From assembly GCA_913062745.1 (NCBI GenBank), contig CAJXXJ010000192.1:1-7090 (forward strand): a DNA stretch of 7,090 nt, given 5' to 3'. Both the position numbers and the translations under genes were made by a program. Source of the DNA: an uncultured Phaeodactylibacter sp. (GTDB lineage Bacteria; Bacteroidota; Bacteroidia; Chitinophagales; Saprospiraceae). Positions 1 to 6,696 of the stretch are shown piece after piece. The notes below the pieces were generated by a model that saw nothing but the letters and a program-made list of their open reading frames with translations, was not told where the DNA came from and did no database searches. Numbering within the stretch: the first letter of the stretch is position 1; each line of letters starts with the position of its first letter.

Positions 1-482
1 CCGAGCTCCCGCCGCTGCCCAAGGTAGGTATGGAATGGCAACTACCGGCCGCCTACGATCAACTCGCCTACTACGGCAAAGGCCCGCACGAGAGTTATCA
101 GGACCGGCAGCTGGGGGCAAAGGTAGGCGTTTACCGTATGCCGCTGTCGGATTTTGGCACCCCCTACATCCGCCCGCAGGAGCATGGCAACCGCATGGGC
201 GTCCGTTGGCTTGAGCTGAAGGGGGAAGGGCAACCAGTGTTACGCATCAGCGGCAAGGCGCTAAATATCAGTGCCTGGCCTTATAGTTTGCGGGATTTGA
301 TGAAAGCCAGACATACCGTAGATTTGCCGCAGCGGGATTTTATCGCACTAAATATTGACGCCGCGCAGATGGGCGTAGGCGGAGACGATACCTGGTCTTT
401 GCGCGCACGGCCCCACGAGGAACACATGCTGAATGCGCCCGTATACTCCTGGGAATATCAAATTAGTATTGGGAATGATTAG
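1..482 (+). CDS. Beta-galactosidase, GH2 family, C-terminal fragment (5' end outside window)
   Basis: This is the last ~159 residues of a glycoside hydrolase family 2 beta-galactosidase, read in the frame whose first full codon is at base 3; there is no start because the gene begins before the window. The segment matches the C-terminal domain (Bgal_small_N, domain 5 of LacZ). Visible motifs are LPPLPKVGMEWQLP at the left edge, YYGKGPHESYQDR, PYIRPQEHGNR and GVGGDDTWS. The Trp of the last motif (codon 393-395) aligns with Trp999 of E. coli LacZ, which stacks on the sugar in the active site, so this end looks functional. The catalytic glutamates would lie upstream, outside the window. The enzyme hydrolyses terminal beta-galactosides; the actual substrate cannot be told from this piece. 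The stop TAG (480-482) overlaps the next gene's start by 8 bases, suggesting co-transcription and translational coupling. The family call is firm; location in the cell cannot be judged without the N-terminus. Confidence 0.93.
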   Translation, partial: ELPPLPKVGMEWQLPAAYDQLAYYGKGPHESYQDRQLGAKVGVYRMPLSDFGTPYIRPQEHGNRMGVRWLELKGEGQPVLRISGKALNISAWPYSLRDLMKARHTVDLPQRDFIALNIDAAQMGVGGDDTWSLRARPHEEHMLNAPVYSWEYQISIGND

Positions 483-1515
483 ATATTTGAATATTGTGAG
501 CTTAGCCATAGTGGTTGCATGGGCATCGGGTTGCGGCGAGCAGCCTGCCCGGCAAGAGGAGGCCCCCGAAGGCATGGTTTACATTCCCGGTGGCACATTT
601 CTGATGGGGGGGAAGAGCCGGCAAGCCGAGGCGGATGAGCTGCCGCGCCGGCGGGTCGACGTGGATGCCTTTTTTATGGATGAAACGGAAGTCACCAATC
701 GGGAGTTTGCCCGTTTTGTGAAGGCAACCGGCTACGTCACCGTAGCGGAACGCCCCATCGACTGGGAAGCGCTCGCTCAGACACTGCCGCCCGGCACGCC
801 TAAGCCTCCGGACAGCCTGCTTCAACCCGGGGCTCTGGTCTTCCAATCTACTGACGGCCCAACAAATTTGGGCAATCCCGGGCAGTGGTGGGAGTGGACT
901 GTGGGTGCCAATTGGCGTAGGCCACTGGGGCCGGGCAGCACCATCGAAGGTAATATGGATCATCCCGTCGTTCAGGTAGCCTGGGAGGATGCTCAGGCTT
1001 ACGCAAAATGGGCGGGCAAACGGCTACCGACTGAAGCGGAGTGGGAGTGGGCCGCGATGGGAGGCCAAAGTGACCCGGTCTATCCCTGGGGCAACCAGTC
1101 AGCAGAGGAAGCAGCCGACCAGGCCAATTTCTGGCAAGGGCCTTTTCCTTACCACAATACAGAGGCGGATGGTTATTACCGAACAGCCCCGGTCGGCTCC
1201 TTCCCGGCCAATGGCTATGGGCTGTACGACATGGCCGGAAACGTTTGGGAATGGACGCTTGACAACTACCATTTCCGGGCCTATCAGCTCACACCGCAGG
1301 AGCAGTTGCTAAGTAACCCGGCAGGCCCGGAGCAACCCTTTGACCCCAGGGAGCCGAAGGCCCGAAAACGTAGTATCAGGGGAGGATCCTTCCTTTGCAA
1401 TGATAGTTATTGCAGCGGCTACCGGGTCGCGCGCCGTATGAGCTCGAGTGAAGATACCGGGTTGGAGCACACTGGGTTCAGGTGTGTAAGAGGCCTTTCA
1501 AGCCATAGAAAGTAG
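475..1515 (+). CDS. Formylglycine-generating enzyme-type (SUMF1) sulfatase activator, predicted lipoprotein
   Basis: The product is 346 residues when started at ATG 475. That start is preferred over the in-frame ATG at 433 because it puts a short signal peptide first, ending in the lipobox A-S-G-C with the lipidated Cys at residue 20. The FGE-sulfatase domain spans about residues 33-341: GMVYIPGGTFLMGG at its start, RLPTEAEWEWAA at 183-194 and AGNVWEW at 254-260. The end carries GGSFLCNDSYC and then TGFRC. Cys308 and Cys313 match the two active-site cysteines of human FGE (Cys336 and Cys341). Enzymes of this family use oxygen to convert a sulfatase active-site Cys to formylglycine. The intact pair separates it from the cysteine-less relatives GldJ/GldK and from generic SUMF1-fold proteins. 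It overlaps the beta-galactosidase by 8 bases, which points to degradation of sulfated polysaccharide. Action on the periplasmic face is inferred from the lipobox. No sulfatase target is in the window. Confidence 0.88.
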   Translation: MIRYLNIVSLAIVVAWASGCGEQPARQEEAPEGMVYIPGGTFLMGGKSRQAEADELPRRRVDVDAFFMDETEVTNREFARFVKATGYVTVAERPIDWEALAQTLPPGTPKPPDSLLQPGALVFQSTDGPTNLGNPGQWWEWTVGANWRRPLGPGSTIEGNMDHPVVQVAWEDAQAYAKWAGKRLPTEAEWEWAAMGGQSDPVYPWGNQSAEEAADQANFWQGPFPYHNTEADGYYRTAPVGSFPANGYGLYDMAGNVWEWTLDNYHFRAYQLTPQEQLLSNPAGPEQPFDPREPKARKRSIRGGSFLCNDSYCSGYRVARRMSSSEDTGLEHTGFRCVRGLSSHRK

Positions 1516-1519
1516 TCTC

Positions 1520-1714
1520 TTGTACGGAAGCTCTTCTCAGCAGCAGACGGTTTCACCACCTTTACCTGTTGCTTTACCTTTGATCAATACCGGGCTAAAA
1601 AACATTCTGTTGCCATTGCAGGATTGGATGGAGATGCTGGTACTGAAATGCATGCAACAGAAGATGATGGAACGGGCACGCAGGCAGGCGGAGCAATACC
1701 GTGCATCAAAATAG
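1520..1714 (+). CDS. Possible small hypothetical ORF (doubtful)
   Basis: This is a 64-codon open frame starting with TTG just after the stop of the sulfatase-activator gene, in the otherwise empty 260 bases before the outer-membrane barrel gene. I do not recognise it. The second half (from the ATG at about 1628) is more protein-like, rich in Met, Gln and Arg and ending in ARRQAEQYRASK, which could form a short amphipathic helix. The first half is low in charge and rich in Pro and Leu. No ribosome-binding site, signal peptide or known motif supports it. It may be a short real peptide of about 28 residues, the leftover of a decayed gene, or chance. The region has no RNA gene or clear terminator that I can see. 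Confidence 0.22.
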   Translation: MYGSSSQQQTVSPPLPVALPLINTGLKNILLPLQDWMEMLVLKCMQQKMMERARRQAEQYRASK

Positions 1715-1775
1715 CGGGCTGGCTTGCAATAGCTGCCCAAAAAAAACTACCTTACGTCCACCTAAAGCAGAACCT

Positions 1776-2519
1776 ATGAAGTACATTCTTTTTGCTCTGT
1801 CACTGGCTGTGAGCACTTCGCTTTTTGCGCAGGAAGAGCCAGCTCCTAAAGTCGACATTTACTCCACCAATGGCGGCGAGTTTATTTTCTCTTTTGCTGA
1901 CGTAGACGCGGGCGGCGCAGATATCAATAACATCATCCGTTTTTCCGCTTTCTTTCATGCCGGCCAAAAATGGCACTTTGATTTCGGTAAAAACTTTGGC
2001 CTGTTTACCGGCTACGGCATCCGCAACGTGGGCTTCATCACGGAAGGCGATGGTATAGAGGAAGCGGAGTTCCAGGAATTTATCGAGAATGAGCCGGATT
2101 TGGACGACATACGGGTAAAGCGCCGGTCCTATACGCTGGGCGTGCCACTGGCATTCAAAGTCGGCAACCTTGAACGGGGGGCTTACGTCTTCGGCGGTGG
2201 GGAACTGGAGCTGATGTTCAACTACAAAGCAAAGCTCTTTGTGGACGGCGACAAGGAGGAGAAGTTCAACGAGTGGTTCAGCGACCGTACCAATCTGCTT
2301 AACCCTTCTGTCTTTGGCGGGGTGCAGTTCCCGGGAGGGCTGACGCTGCAAGTCAAGTACTATTTGCTCAATTTCCTCAATCAGGACTTCACGCAGCGCG
2401 TGGGAGGGGTGAATGTACAGCCCTTTTCAAACGTAGACAGCAGGATGTTTTACCTGTCGGTATCTTACAACCTGCGGAGATTGAATAAAAAGGAGAAAAA
2501 GCCGGAAGAGCGTACGTAA
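1776..2519 (+). CDS. Small outer-membrane beta-barrel protein (porin-like, function unknown)
   Basis: The product is 247 residues from ATG 1776. The reading frame is open further upstream, but this ATG is chosen because it begins a clean Sec signal peptide with cleavage expected after residue 18 (SLFA|QEE). The mature part has the alternating aromatic/polar pattern of amphipathic beta-strands, for example FIFSF, KWHFDFGKNFGLFTGYGI, RGAYVFGGGELELMFNY, LTLQVKYYLLNF and MFYLSVSYNL. Acidic loops occur at about 92-112 and 157-170. This fits the Bacteroidota 'outer membrane beta-barrel protein' families. The size suggests a barrel of about 8-10 strands (inference). Unusually, the last strand (about 224-233) is followed by a charged tail of some 13 residues, RLNKKEKKPEERT, whereas most barrels end on the aromatic residue of the final strand. 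Its stop lies 6 bases from the stop of the convergent next gene. The role is unknown; transport or structure are both possible. Confidence 0.78.
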   Translation: MKYILFALSLAVSTSLFAQEEPAPKVDIYSTNGGEFIFSFADVDAGGADINNIIRFSAFFHAGQKWHFDFGKNFGLFTGYGIRNVGFITEGDGIEEAEFQEFIENEPDLDDIRVKRRSYTLGVPLAFKVGNLERGAYVFGGGELELMFNYKAKLFVDGDKEEKFNEWFSDRTNLLNPSVFGGVQFPGGLTLQVKYYLLNFLNQDFTQRVGGVNVQPFSNVDSRMFYLSVSYNLRRLNKKEKKPEERT

Positions 2520-2525
2520 TGGGGC

Positions 2526-2906
2526 TTACTGAAAACCGAGCAGCTCTATCAGGTAAGCACCTTTGTACCCCAGGCGCTTGAGTTCTGCCTGCAGCTTTTC
2601 AGCTTCGGCCCGGCTGGCAAAGCTTTCGCGAGACTCCACTACCCATACCTGCTCGCAGGGCCGGTAGCGGGCTACGAGGCTTTTGTGGAAAGGGTAATCT
2701 TTAGGGTGTGTAAATTTCAGAATAGCCACCTGTACCTTGTACTCTGTTACCGAAGCGGTATTGAACCTGGGCAGCGCATCGCTGGGCGGGGCAACCGTCT
2801 TATCATACATCACCGGTATGTCATCGCAGTAGGACGGTCGGTCCTGAGCAGCCCCAGTTGTTACCGCTACTATTCCGAAAAGGGCCGTCAGTACAATGTG
2901 CTTCAT
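2526..2906 (-). CDS. Small secreted protein with SPOR-like C-terminal domain
   Basis: The product is 126 residues when started at the ATG whose first base is 2906. An in-frame ATG four codons upstream (2918) is possible, but the later start gives a standard signal peptide, MKHIVLTALFGIVAVTTGAA, with cleavage before Gln21. Residues 55-124 resemble a SPOR domain: it opens with EYKVQVAIL, has a middle strand VWVVESRESFAS, then a helix rich in Ala/Glu/Lys (about 97-112) and LGYKGAYLIEL at the end. SPOR domains bind glycan strands of peptidoglycan lacking stem peptides, often at division sites. That role is only an inference here because the domain is divergent. Two cysteines (27 and 84) could form a disulfide after export. 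It lies downstream of the decarboxylase on the same strand with a 128-base gap, so it may have its own promoter, and it converges tightly with the barrel gene. Confidence 0.62.
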   Translation of the reverse strand: MKHIVLTALFGIVAVTTGAAQDRPSYCDDIPVMYDKTVAPPSDALPRFNTASVTEYKVQVAILKFTHPKDYPFHKSLVARYRPCEQVWVVESRESFASRAEAEKLQAELKRLGYKGAYLIELLGFQ

Positions 2907-3034
2907 AGTTATGATCATTAGTCTAATAAAAAGAACCAGCTCAAGCTATTCTTGTGCATGCTTTATCACCAAGAGTCCCAGACTACCGAAAATTAAGGCT
3001 TTTTCTATCTAAATTATTGCTCCTCCCAAATATT

Positions 3035-4495
3035 TTACTTTAGGCGCCCCAGCTGCTCCCCCAAAATCGACAGGCAACGGTCAATTTCCTGCCGGTGGGT
3101 CCGAAAGCTTAACACAGCCAAACGGATCCAAAATTGGCCGCCGATTTGGGTGGAAGACAGAAACACCCGCCCGTCCTGACGAATAGCATCAACCAAAGCT
3201 GCATTGAGCTGATCACTGCCGCCTCGTGCTTCCGGGTAGCGGAAAGTCAGAATGGACAACTCCGGCTCTGGCCCGGTTTCGAACCCCAGTTCCTGTACCT
3301 TTTGGTAGAAATACCGGCACAGCAAGGCTTTTTCCCGTAAGGCATCCCGGAAGGGGGACAGGCCGAATAGCTGAAGGGGAAGCCACATCCGCAGGCCCCG
3401 GAAGTGTTTGGTGAGCTCGGGCGATAAATCGGCGGCAGACCATTCCTCCCAGTCTTTCTGGGCATCCTGCATATAGTTGGCCTTGTAGAAATGAGATTCA
3501 TACTGCGCCTTCACATCCTTCATCAGTACCGCTCCCAGCCCGTAGCTCAAAAACAGGCCTTTGTGCGGGTCTATGGCAATCGAGTCTGAGCGTTCAATGC
3601 CTGCGAATTTATGGCGCATCTCCTCTACCAGCATAAAAAAGCCGCCGTATGCAGCATCCACGTGGTACCACATTTGGTAGGCTTCCGCCAAATCTGCCAG
3701 TTTGGACAGCGGGTCGATAGCGCCGGTGTCAGTGGTGCCGGCAGAGGCTACCAGCAAGAACGGCCGGAAACCTTCCGCTTGGTCGGCAGCGAGTTGCTCC
3801 CGGAGCGCATCCGCCCGCATCCGGAATCCTTCGTCCATAGGGATGTAGCGGATGACAGCCTCTCCCAGCCCGGCAATGCGCAGTGCTTTCTGTACGCAGT
3901 GGTGCACCTGCTGCGTGAGGTAAATGACTGCCCGCGGTACTTCCTGTGCTTTGATGCCTTTAGCATCGCGGGCTGTGGTAATGGCAATCAGGTTGGCGAT
4001 AGAGCCCCCGGAAGCCAGGTTGCCCAAGCTGCCCTCCGGGTAACCTACCATCCGGCACATCCAGCGTAGTAGCTCATTTTCCATACGCACCGCCCCCGGG
4101 TTGGCAAAAAAGAGGCCGGCGTAGCGGTTGGTGATGGCTGCCAAGTAATCGCCCAGCGCAGTTGGGAATAACCCGCCGCCGGGCACGTAGCCGAGATGCC
4201 CGCCGGAAGCCGGGTTTAGCCCCTGCCGGTCCACATCTTCTTCCAAACGCTGAAGAAGGCCTTCCATGGAACGGCCTTCTTCAGGTATTGGCAGGGCAGG
4301 AGTGGCCGTTTTCTGAATGGGGTCATAAGCGTTGAGGGCGTAGATATCGTCTATGAACCGGTCGGCATAGCCCTGCACGGCTGCATTCCAGCGATCGCGC
4401 TGTTCCTTACCGGGCTCCAGCCGCCGGGCGGAGCGTTCGAGTTCCGGCAATTGAGCTAATTTTACATTTTGTTTGCTTTTTATTGATTTTGACAT
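3035..4495 (-). CDS. PLP-dependent group II amino-acid decarboxylase
   Basis: The product is 486 residues, normal for this family (fold type I, aromatic-amino-acid/glutamate decarboxylase superfamily, Pyridoxal_deC). The N-terminal ~50 residues are Lys/Arg-rich, then the family landmarks follow in order: NPASGGHLGYVPGGG (94-108), ASGGSIANLIA (161-171, phosphate-binding), VHHC with His198 as the likely residue stacking on the cofactor ring, SAGTTDTGAIDP (251-262), HVDAAYGG (278-285, whose Asp280 should bind the pyridine nitrogen) and DPHKGLF with Lys312 as the PLP Schiff-base lysine. All catalytic features are intact, so the enzyme should be an active cytoplasmic decarboxylase making an amine and CO2. 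The substrate cannot be assigned: HVDAAYGG and DPHKGLF occur in bacterial relatives acting on different amino acids. No antiporter or partner enzyme is adjacent, which argues against a classic acid-resistance pair. The start is preceded by a very A/T-rich leader with no Shine-Dalgarno site. Confidence 0.9.
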   Translation of the reverse strand: MSKSIKSKQNVKLAQLPELERSARRLEPGKEQRDRWNAAVQGYADRFIDDIYALNAYDPIQKTATPALPIPEEGRSMEGLLQRLEEDVDRQGLNPASGGHLGYVPGGGLFPTALGDYLAAITNRYAGLFFANPGAVRMENELLRWMCRMVGYPEGSLGNLASGGSIANLIAITTARDAKGIKAQEVPRAVIYLTQQVHHCVQKALRIAGLGEAVIRYIPMDEGFRMRADALREQLAADQAEGFRPFLLVASAGTTDTGAIDPLSKLADLAEAYQMWYHVDAAYGGFFMLVEEMRHKFAGIERSDSIAIDPHKGLFLSYGLGAVLMKDVKAQYESHFYKANYMQDAQKDWEEWSAADLSPELTKHFRGLRMWLPLQLFGLSPFRDALREKALLCRYFYQKVQELGFETGPEPELSILTFRYPEARGGSDQLNAALVDAIRQDGRVFLSSTQIGGQFWIRLAVLSFRTHRQEIDRCLSILGEQLGRLK

Positions 4496-4537
4496 ATTTT
4501 ATTTTTATTTTGCAGTGTTCTCACTAACGCAATAAAG
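4496..4537. promoter_or_regulatory. Divergent AT-rich spacer, probable back-to-back promoter region
   Basis: Only 42 bases separate the starts of the decarboxylase (leftward) and the nuclease-like gene (rightward). The half next to the decarboxylase is almost pure A/T, reading on its strand as AAAATAAAAATAAAAT before the ATG, consistent with the A-rich leaders Bacteroidota use in place of a Shine-Dalgarno site. Both genes must be transcribed outward from here, or from within each other's 5' ends. I could not fit a good Bacteroidota promoter (TTG near -33, TAnnTTTG near -7) with correct spacing on either strand, so no exact element is assigned. Confidence 0.35.
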
Positions 4538-5620
4538 ATGATACGCAGAGATACACTATGGAAAGGAATTTTGGAAGATTTGGCAGAGGATATGCTGAAG
4601 TTTTTCTTTCCTGACCAAAAGGCGTTGATTGATTGGGGAAAGCCTGTTGAACCCCTTGATAAAGAGCTGGCGCAGTTCAATCCGGAGGGGAACAGTAAAA
4701 ACCGCCGGGCCGATAAGCTTTTTAAAGTGCACCATCACTCGGGGGCAGAGCACTGGTTTCTGGTGCATGTTGAAGCTCAGGGCTATAAAGACAGCGGGTT
4801 TGCAAGGCGGATGTACGAGTATTATTACCGGATACAAGATCGGTATAAGAGGCCGGTCACTGCTTTGGCTATCTATACCCACCCCCATCGGCCGTATCAT
4901 TTTGACACGTACCGGGAAGAGTACTGGGGTACGGAATTGATTTATCGTTTCAATACGTTTGTACTATCAGACCACCCGCCGGAGGAACTGGCCGCCTCGG
5001 AGAATATTTTTGCTTGTGTGCTGGAGGCGGCTTGGCAAAAACTTTTAAGGGAACGTTGGGAGGACCGGGATTTATTTGACTTCAAATTGCAAGTGGTCCG
5101 CCACTTGCTGAAGCGGAATGTCCCAAAACCGAAAATTCACCGACTGCTTAATTTTATTCATCACTACGTGGCCTTTACAAAGAAGGAGAATTCACGTAAA
5201 TTTGAAAATACATTATCTCAATTAATAAAAACTCCTGAACCCATGGGAATTATAGAAGCAATACAGGAAGAGCTAAAGCAACAGGCTTGGGAAGAGGGGC
5301 TCCAAAAAGGTCTTCAGGAAGGCCGTGAGAAAGGTCGTGAAGAAGGTCGTGAAGAAGGGCGTGAGAAAGGTCGTGAAGAAGGGCGTGAGAAAGGTCGTGA
5401 AGAAGGGCGTGAGAAAGGGCGTGAAGAAGGCCGTCAAGAAGGCCGTCAAGAAGGCCGTCAAGAGGAGCGTTTAGCTGTCAATAAACGGATCATTAAAAAA
5501 CTGCTACAAAAGGGCAGCCCGCCCGATTTTATAGTTGAAGTAGTAGACTTGCCAGAGGAGCAGGTTCTGGCTATCATACAGGAAGTGCAGGCAGCAAGTA
5601 GATTGGGAGAGGAAGAGTGA
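4538..5620 (+). CDS. PD-(D/E)XK nuclease-like protein of the Rpn/putative-transposase group with GRE-repeat region
   Basis: The product is 360 residues. Residues 1 to about 150 form the nuclease-like domain. Asp59 in RRADKLFKV and Glu79 in LVHVEAQG give the D...ExQ signature seen in Rpn (recombination-promoting nuclease) and related 'transposase-like' PD-(D/E)XK families, with Gln81 replacing the usual catalytic Lys. ARRMYEYYYRI (89-99) and VTALAIYTH follow, as in relatives with conserved aromatic and hydrophobic strands. Residues 150-235 look helical. Residues 253-311 are a highly charged run of four-residue units (GREK, GREE, GRQE), likely a long helix or coiled coil. Residues 312-354 form the usual tail with a helix-turn-like KLLQKGSPPDFI...LPEEQV. 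Such proteins are common in Bacteroidota and cyanobacteria, often in many copies; E. coli Rpn proteins cut DNA and promote RecA-independent recombination, but this one's activity is unproven. The gene stands alone: I see no insertion-sequence ends or target duplication around it. The start ATG is the first in frame, 42 bases from the divergent decarboxylase. Confidence 0.8.
   Translation: MIRRDTLWKGILEDLAEDMLKFFFPDQKALIDWGKPVEPLDKELAQFNPEGNSKNRRADKLFKVHHHSGAEHWFLVHVEAQGYKDSGFARRMYEYYYRIQDRYKRPVTALAIYTHPHRPYHFDTYREEYWGTELIYRFNTFVLSDHPPEELAASENIFACVLEAAWQKLLRERWEDRDLFDFKLQVVRHLLKRNVPKPKIHRLLNFIHHYVAFTKKENSRKFENTLSQLIKTPEPMGIIEAIQEELKQQAWEEGLQKGLQEGREKGREEGREEGREKGREEGREKGREEGREKGREEGRQEGRQEGRQEERLAVNKRIIKKLLQKGSPPDFIVEVVDLPEEQVLAIIQEVQAASRLGEEE
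5321..5464 (+). repeat. 12-nt in-frame tandem repeat, 12 units, inside the nuclease-like gene
   Basis: Twelve consecutive 12-base units, each coding Gly-Arg-X-X, fill residues 262-309. In order they encode GREK, GREE, GREE, GREK, GREE, GREK, GREE, GREK, GREE and then GRQE three times. DNA identity is very high: the GREK units differ only in the Gly codon (ggc or ggg), four of the five GREE units are identical (ggtcgtgaagaa), and the GRQE units repeat ggccgtcaagaa with a single final A-to-G change. The GREE/GREK alternation makes a higher-order 24-base period over units 3-8. Such tracts should gain or lose units by replication slippage without shifting the frame. It is protein-coding and has no spacers, so it is not a CRISPR array. 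Confidence 0.95.
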
Positions 5621-5655
5621 TTTTCCTAACTTGGCGGCGGATTAAACCGATCGCT

Positions 5656-6696
5656 ATGCAATTCAAGCCCGTTTATATACTGTTCAGTATACTGATAATC
5701 GCTCAATTAGGACAAAGTCAGGAAGACTCCCTTTTGCAAAGAGCCAACGAGCTGGCTCAGCAATTCATCATAACGGATGGCCACGTTGACCTTCCCTACC
5801 GCCTGCGGGTACAAAACTTCCGCCTGCAGCGCGAATACCTCGGTATTCCGATAGAAACAGATAAAGGCGACTTTGATTATGTGCGGGCTAAAGCCGGCGG
5901 GCTTGATGCGCCCTTCATGTCCATTTACATCCCGGCCTCGTACCAGGAAGAGCCTGGGCGTTCGAAAGCAGTAGCTGACTCGCTCATAGATATGGTAAGG
6001 GGCATCGCTGAAGCTCATCCGGATAAATTTGCTCTGGCGGGCAGCCCGCGCGAGGCAGAAGCAAATTTCCAGGCTGGTATCGTCTCCCTGCCAATGGGGA
6101 TGGAGAACGGGTCGCCTGTAGAGGATGACCTGAATAACGTAGCCTACTGGCACGAGCGGGGCATCCGGTATATTACATTGACCCACAGCAAAGACAATCA
6201 AATTTGTGACTCCTCCTACGATACCACCCGTACCTGGAACGGCCTCAGCCCCTTTGGGCGTGAAGTGGTGAAGGAGATGAACCGGGTCGGCATTATGGTG
6301 GATATCTCACATGTCTCCGACAGCACCTTCTGGCAGGTAATGGCGCTGACGGAAGTACCCTGCATCGCCTCTCACTCCAGCTGCCGGAAGTTTACCCCCG
6401 GCTTTGCACGGAATATGAACGATGATATGATCCGGCAGCTCGGCATCAACGGCGGGGTAATGCAAATTAACTTCGGCTCTACCTTTCTCGATGGTGATCT
6501 GCGCAAATACCGTGACGAAAAGCGTCGGGAGCTCAACGCATTACTGCGCGACCGTGGACTGACGGGCAAAGACGAAGCAGCACAGCCGGTGATCGATTCC
6601 TTCCGGCAGGAGAACCCCAGGCTGTTCGCTGACATCAAAACCGTGGCTGATCACATTGACCACGTCGTGCAGATTGCCGGCGTGGATCACGTTGGC
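5656..6696 (+). CDS. Membrane dipeptidase (peptidase family M19), C-terminus lost at a junction
   Basis: The gene starts at ATG 5656 with a signal peptide (hydrophobic MQFKPVYILFSILIIA, likely cleavage before Gln22), so the enzyme is exported. Residues 23-347 match family M19 (renal dipeptidase-like), zinc enzymes that hydrolyse dipeptides. All metal ligands expected up to this point are present by comparison with human membrane dipeptidase: His43 and Asp45 (DGHVDLP), Glu150 (GMENG), His219 (DISHVSD) and His240 (ASHSS). Similarity stops after AGVDHVG at residue 347, exactly where family members continue with a GSDFDG-type motif carrying a conserved Asp. Here the frame reads FLQVHDGVAV and stays open to the window edge only because it is antisense to a GC-rich gene. 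The dipeptidase is therefore truncated by about 60-100 residues in this sequence. It begins 35 bases after the nuclease-like gene on the same strand. The gene is probably intact in the source organism; the break looks like a chimera. Confidence 0.87.
6676..6696. other. Chimeric junction with ~21-base shared sequence
   Basis: Read forward, these bases complete the dipeptidase motif AGVDHVG; read on the reverse strand they encode ANVIHAG of an MBL-fold protein. To the left only the dipeptidase is recognisable, to the right only the MBL-fold gene, and GC content jumps (31 of 60 bases at 5761-5820 against 43 of 60 at 6721-6780). Each family loses its next conserved motif just outside this block: GSDFDG for M19, and the Asp following HAG for the MBL protein. 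This is the mark of two unrelated molecules joined through a short shared sequence. Boundaries are good to a few bases. Confidence 0.8.

Noticed and set aside
433..474. Upstream in-frame ATG giving a longer sulfatase-activator protein
   Set aside because: It would place 14 residues, including a Pro and several polar residues, before the hydrophobic stretch and spoil a normal lipoprotein signal; it also lies deep inside the beta-galactosidase gene.
475..1515. Gliding-motility lipoprotein GldJ/GldK, which shares the fold and lipobox
   Set aside because: Those proteins are not expected to keep the paired FGE cysteines; here GGSFLCNDSYC matches the catalytic motif closely, and no other gld genes are adjacent.
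2510..2535. Bidirectional terminator between the convergent genes
   Set aside because: The best pairing is a 4-bp stem with no adjacent T-run, too weak to call.
5273..5461. Reverse-strand ORF rich in F-L-T repeats
   Set aside because: It is the antisense reading of the 12-nt repeat in the nuclease-like gene; its repetitiveness comes from that tract.
5321..5464. CRISPR-like or minisatellite array
   Set aside because: Units are 12 bases, directly abutting without spacers, and stay in the coding frame of a clear protein.
5707..6201. 164-codon reverse-strand ORF
   Set aside because: It lies wholly inside the dipeptidase gene, whose zinc-ligand motifs are in the forward frame.
6541..6675. C-terminal extension of the MBL-fold protein on the reverse strand
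   Set aside because: This stretch is antisense to well-conserved dipeptidase sequence and resembles no MBL-fold C-terminus; the continuous frame is accidental across the junction.
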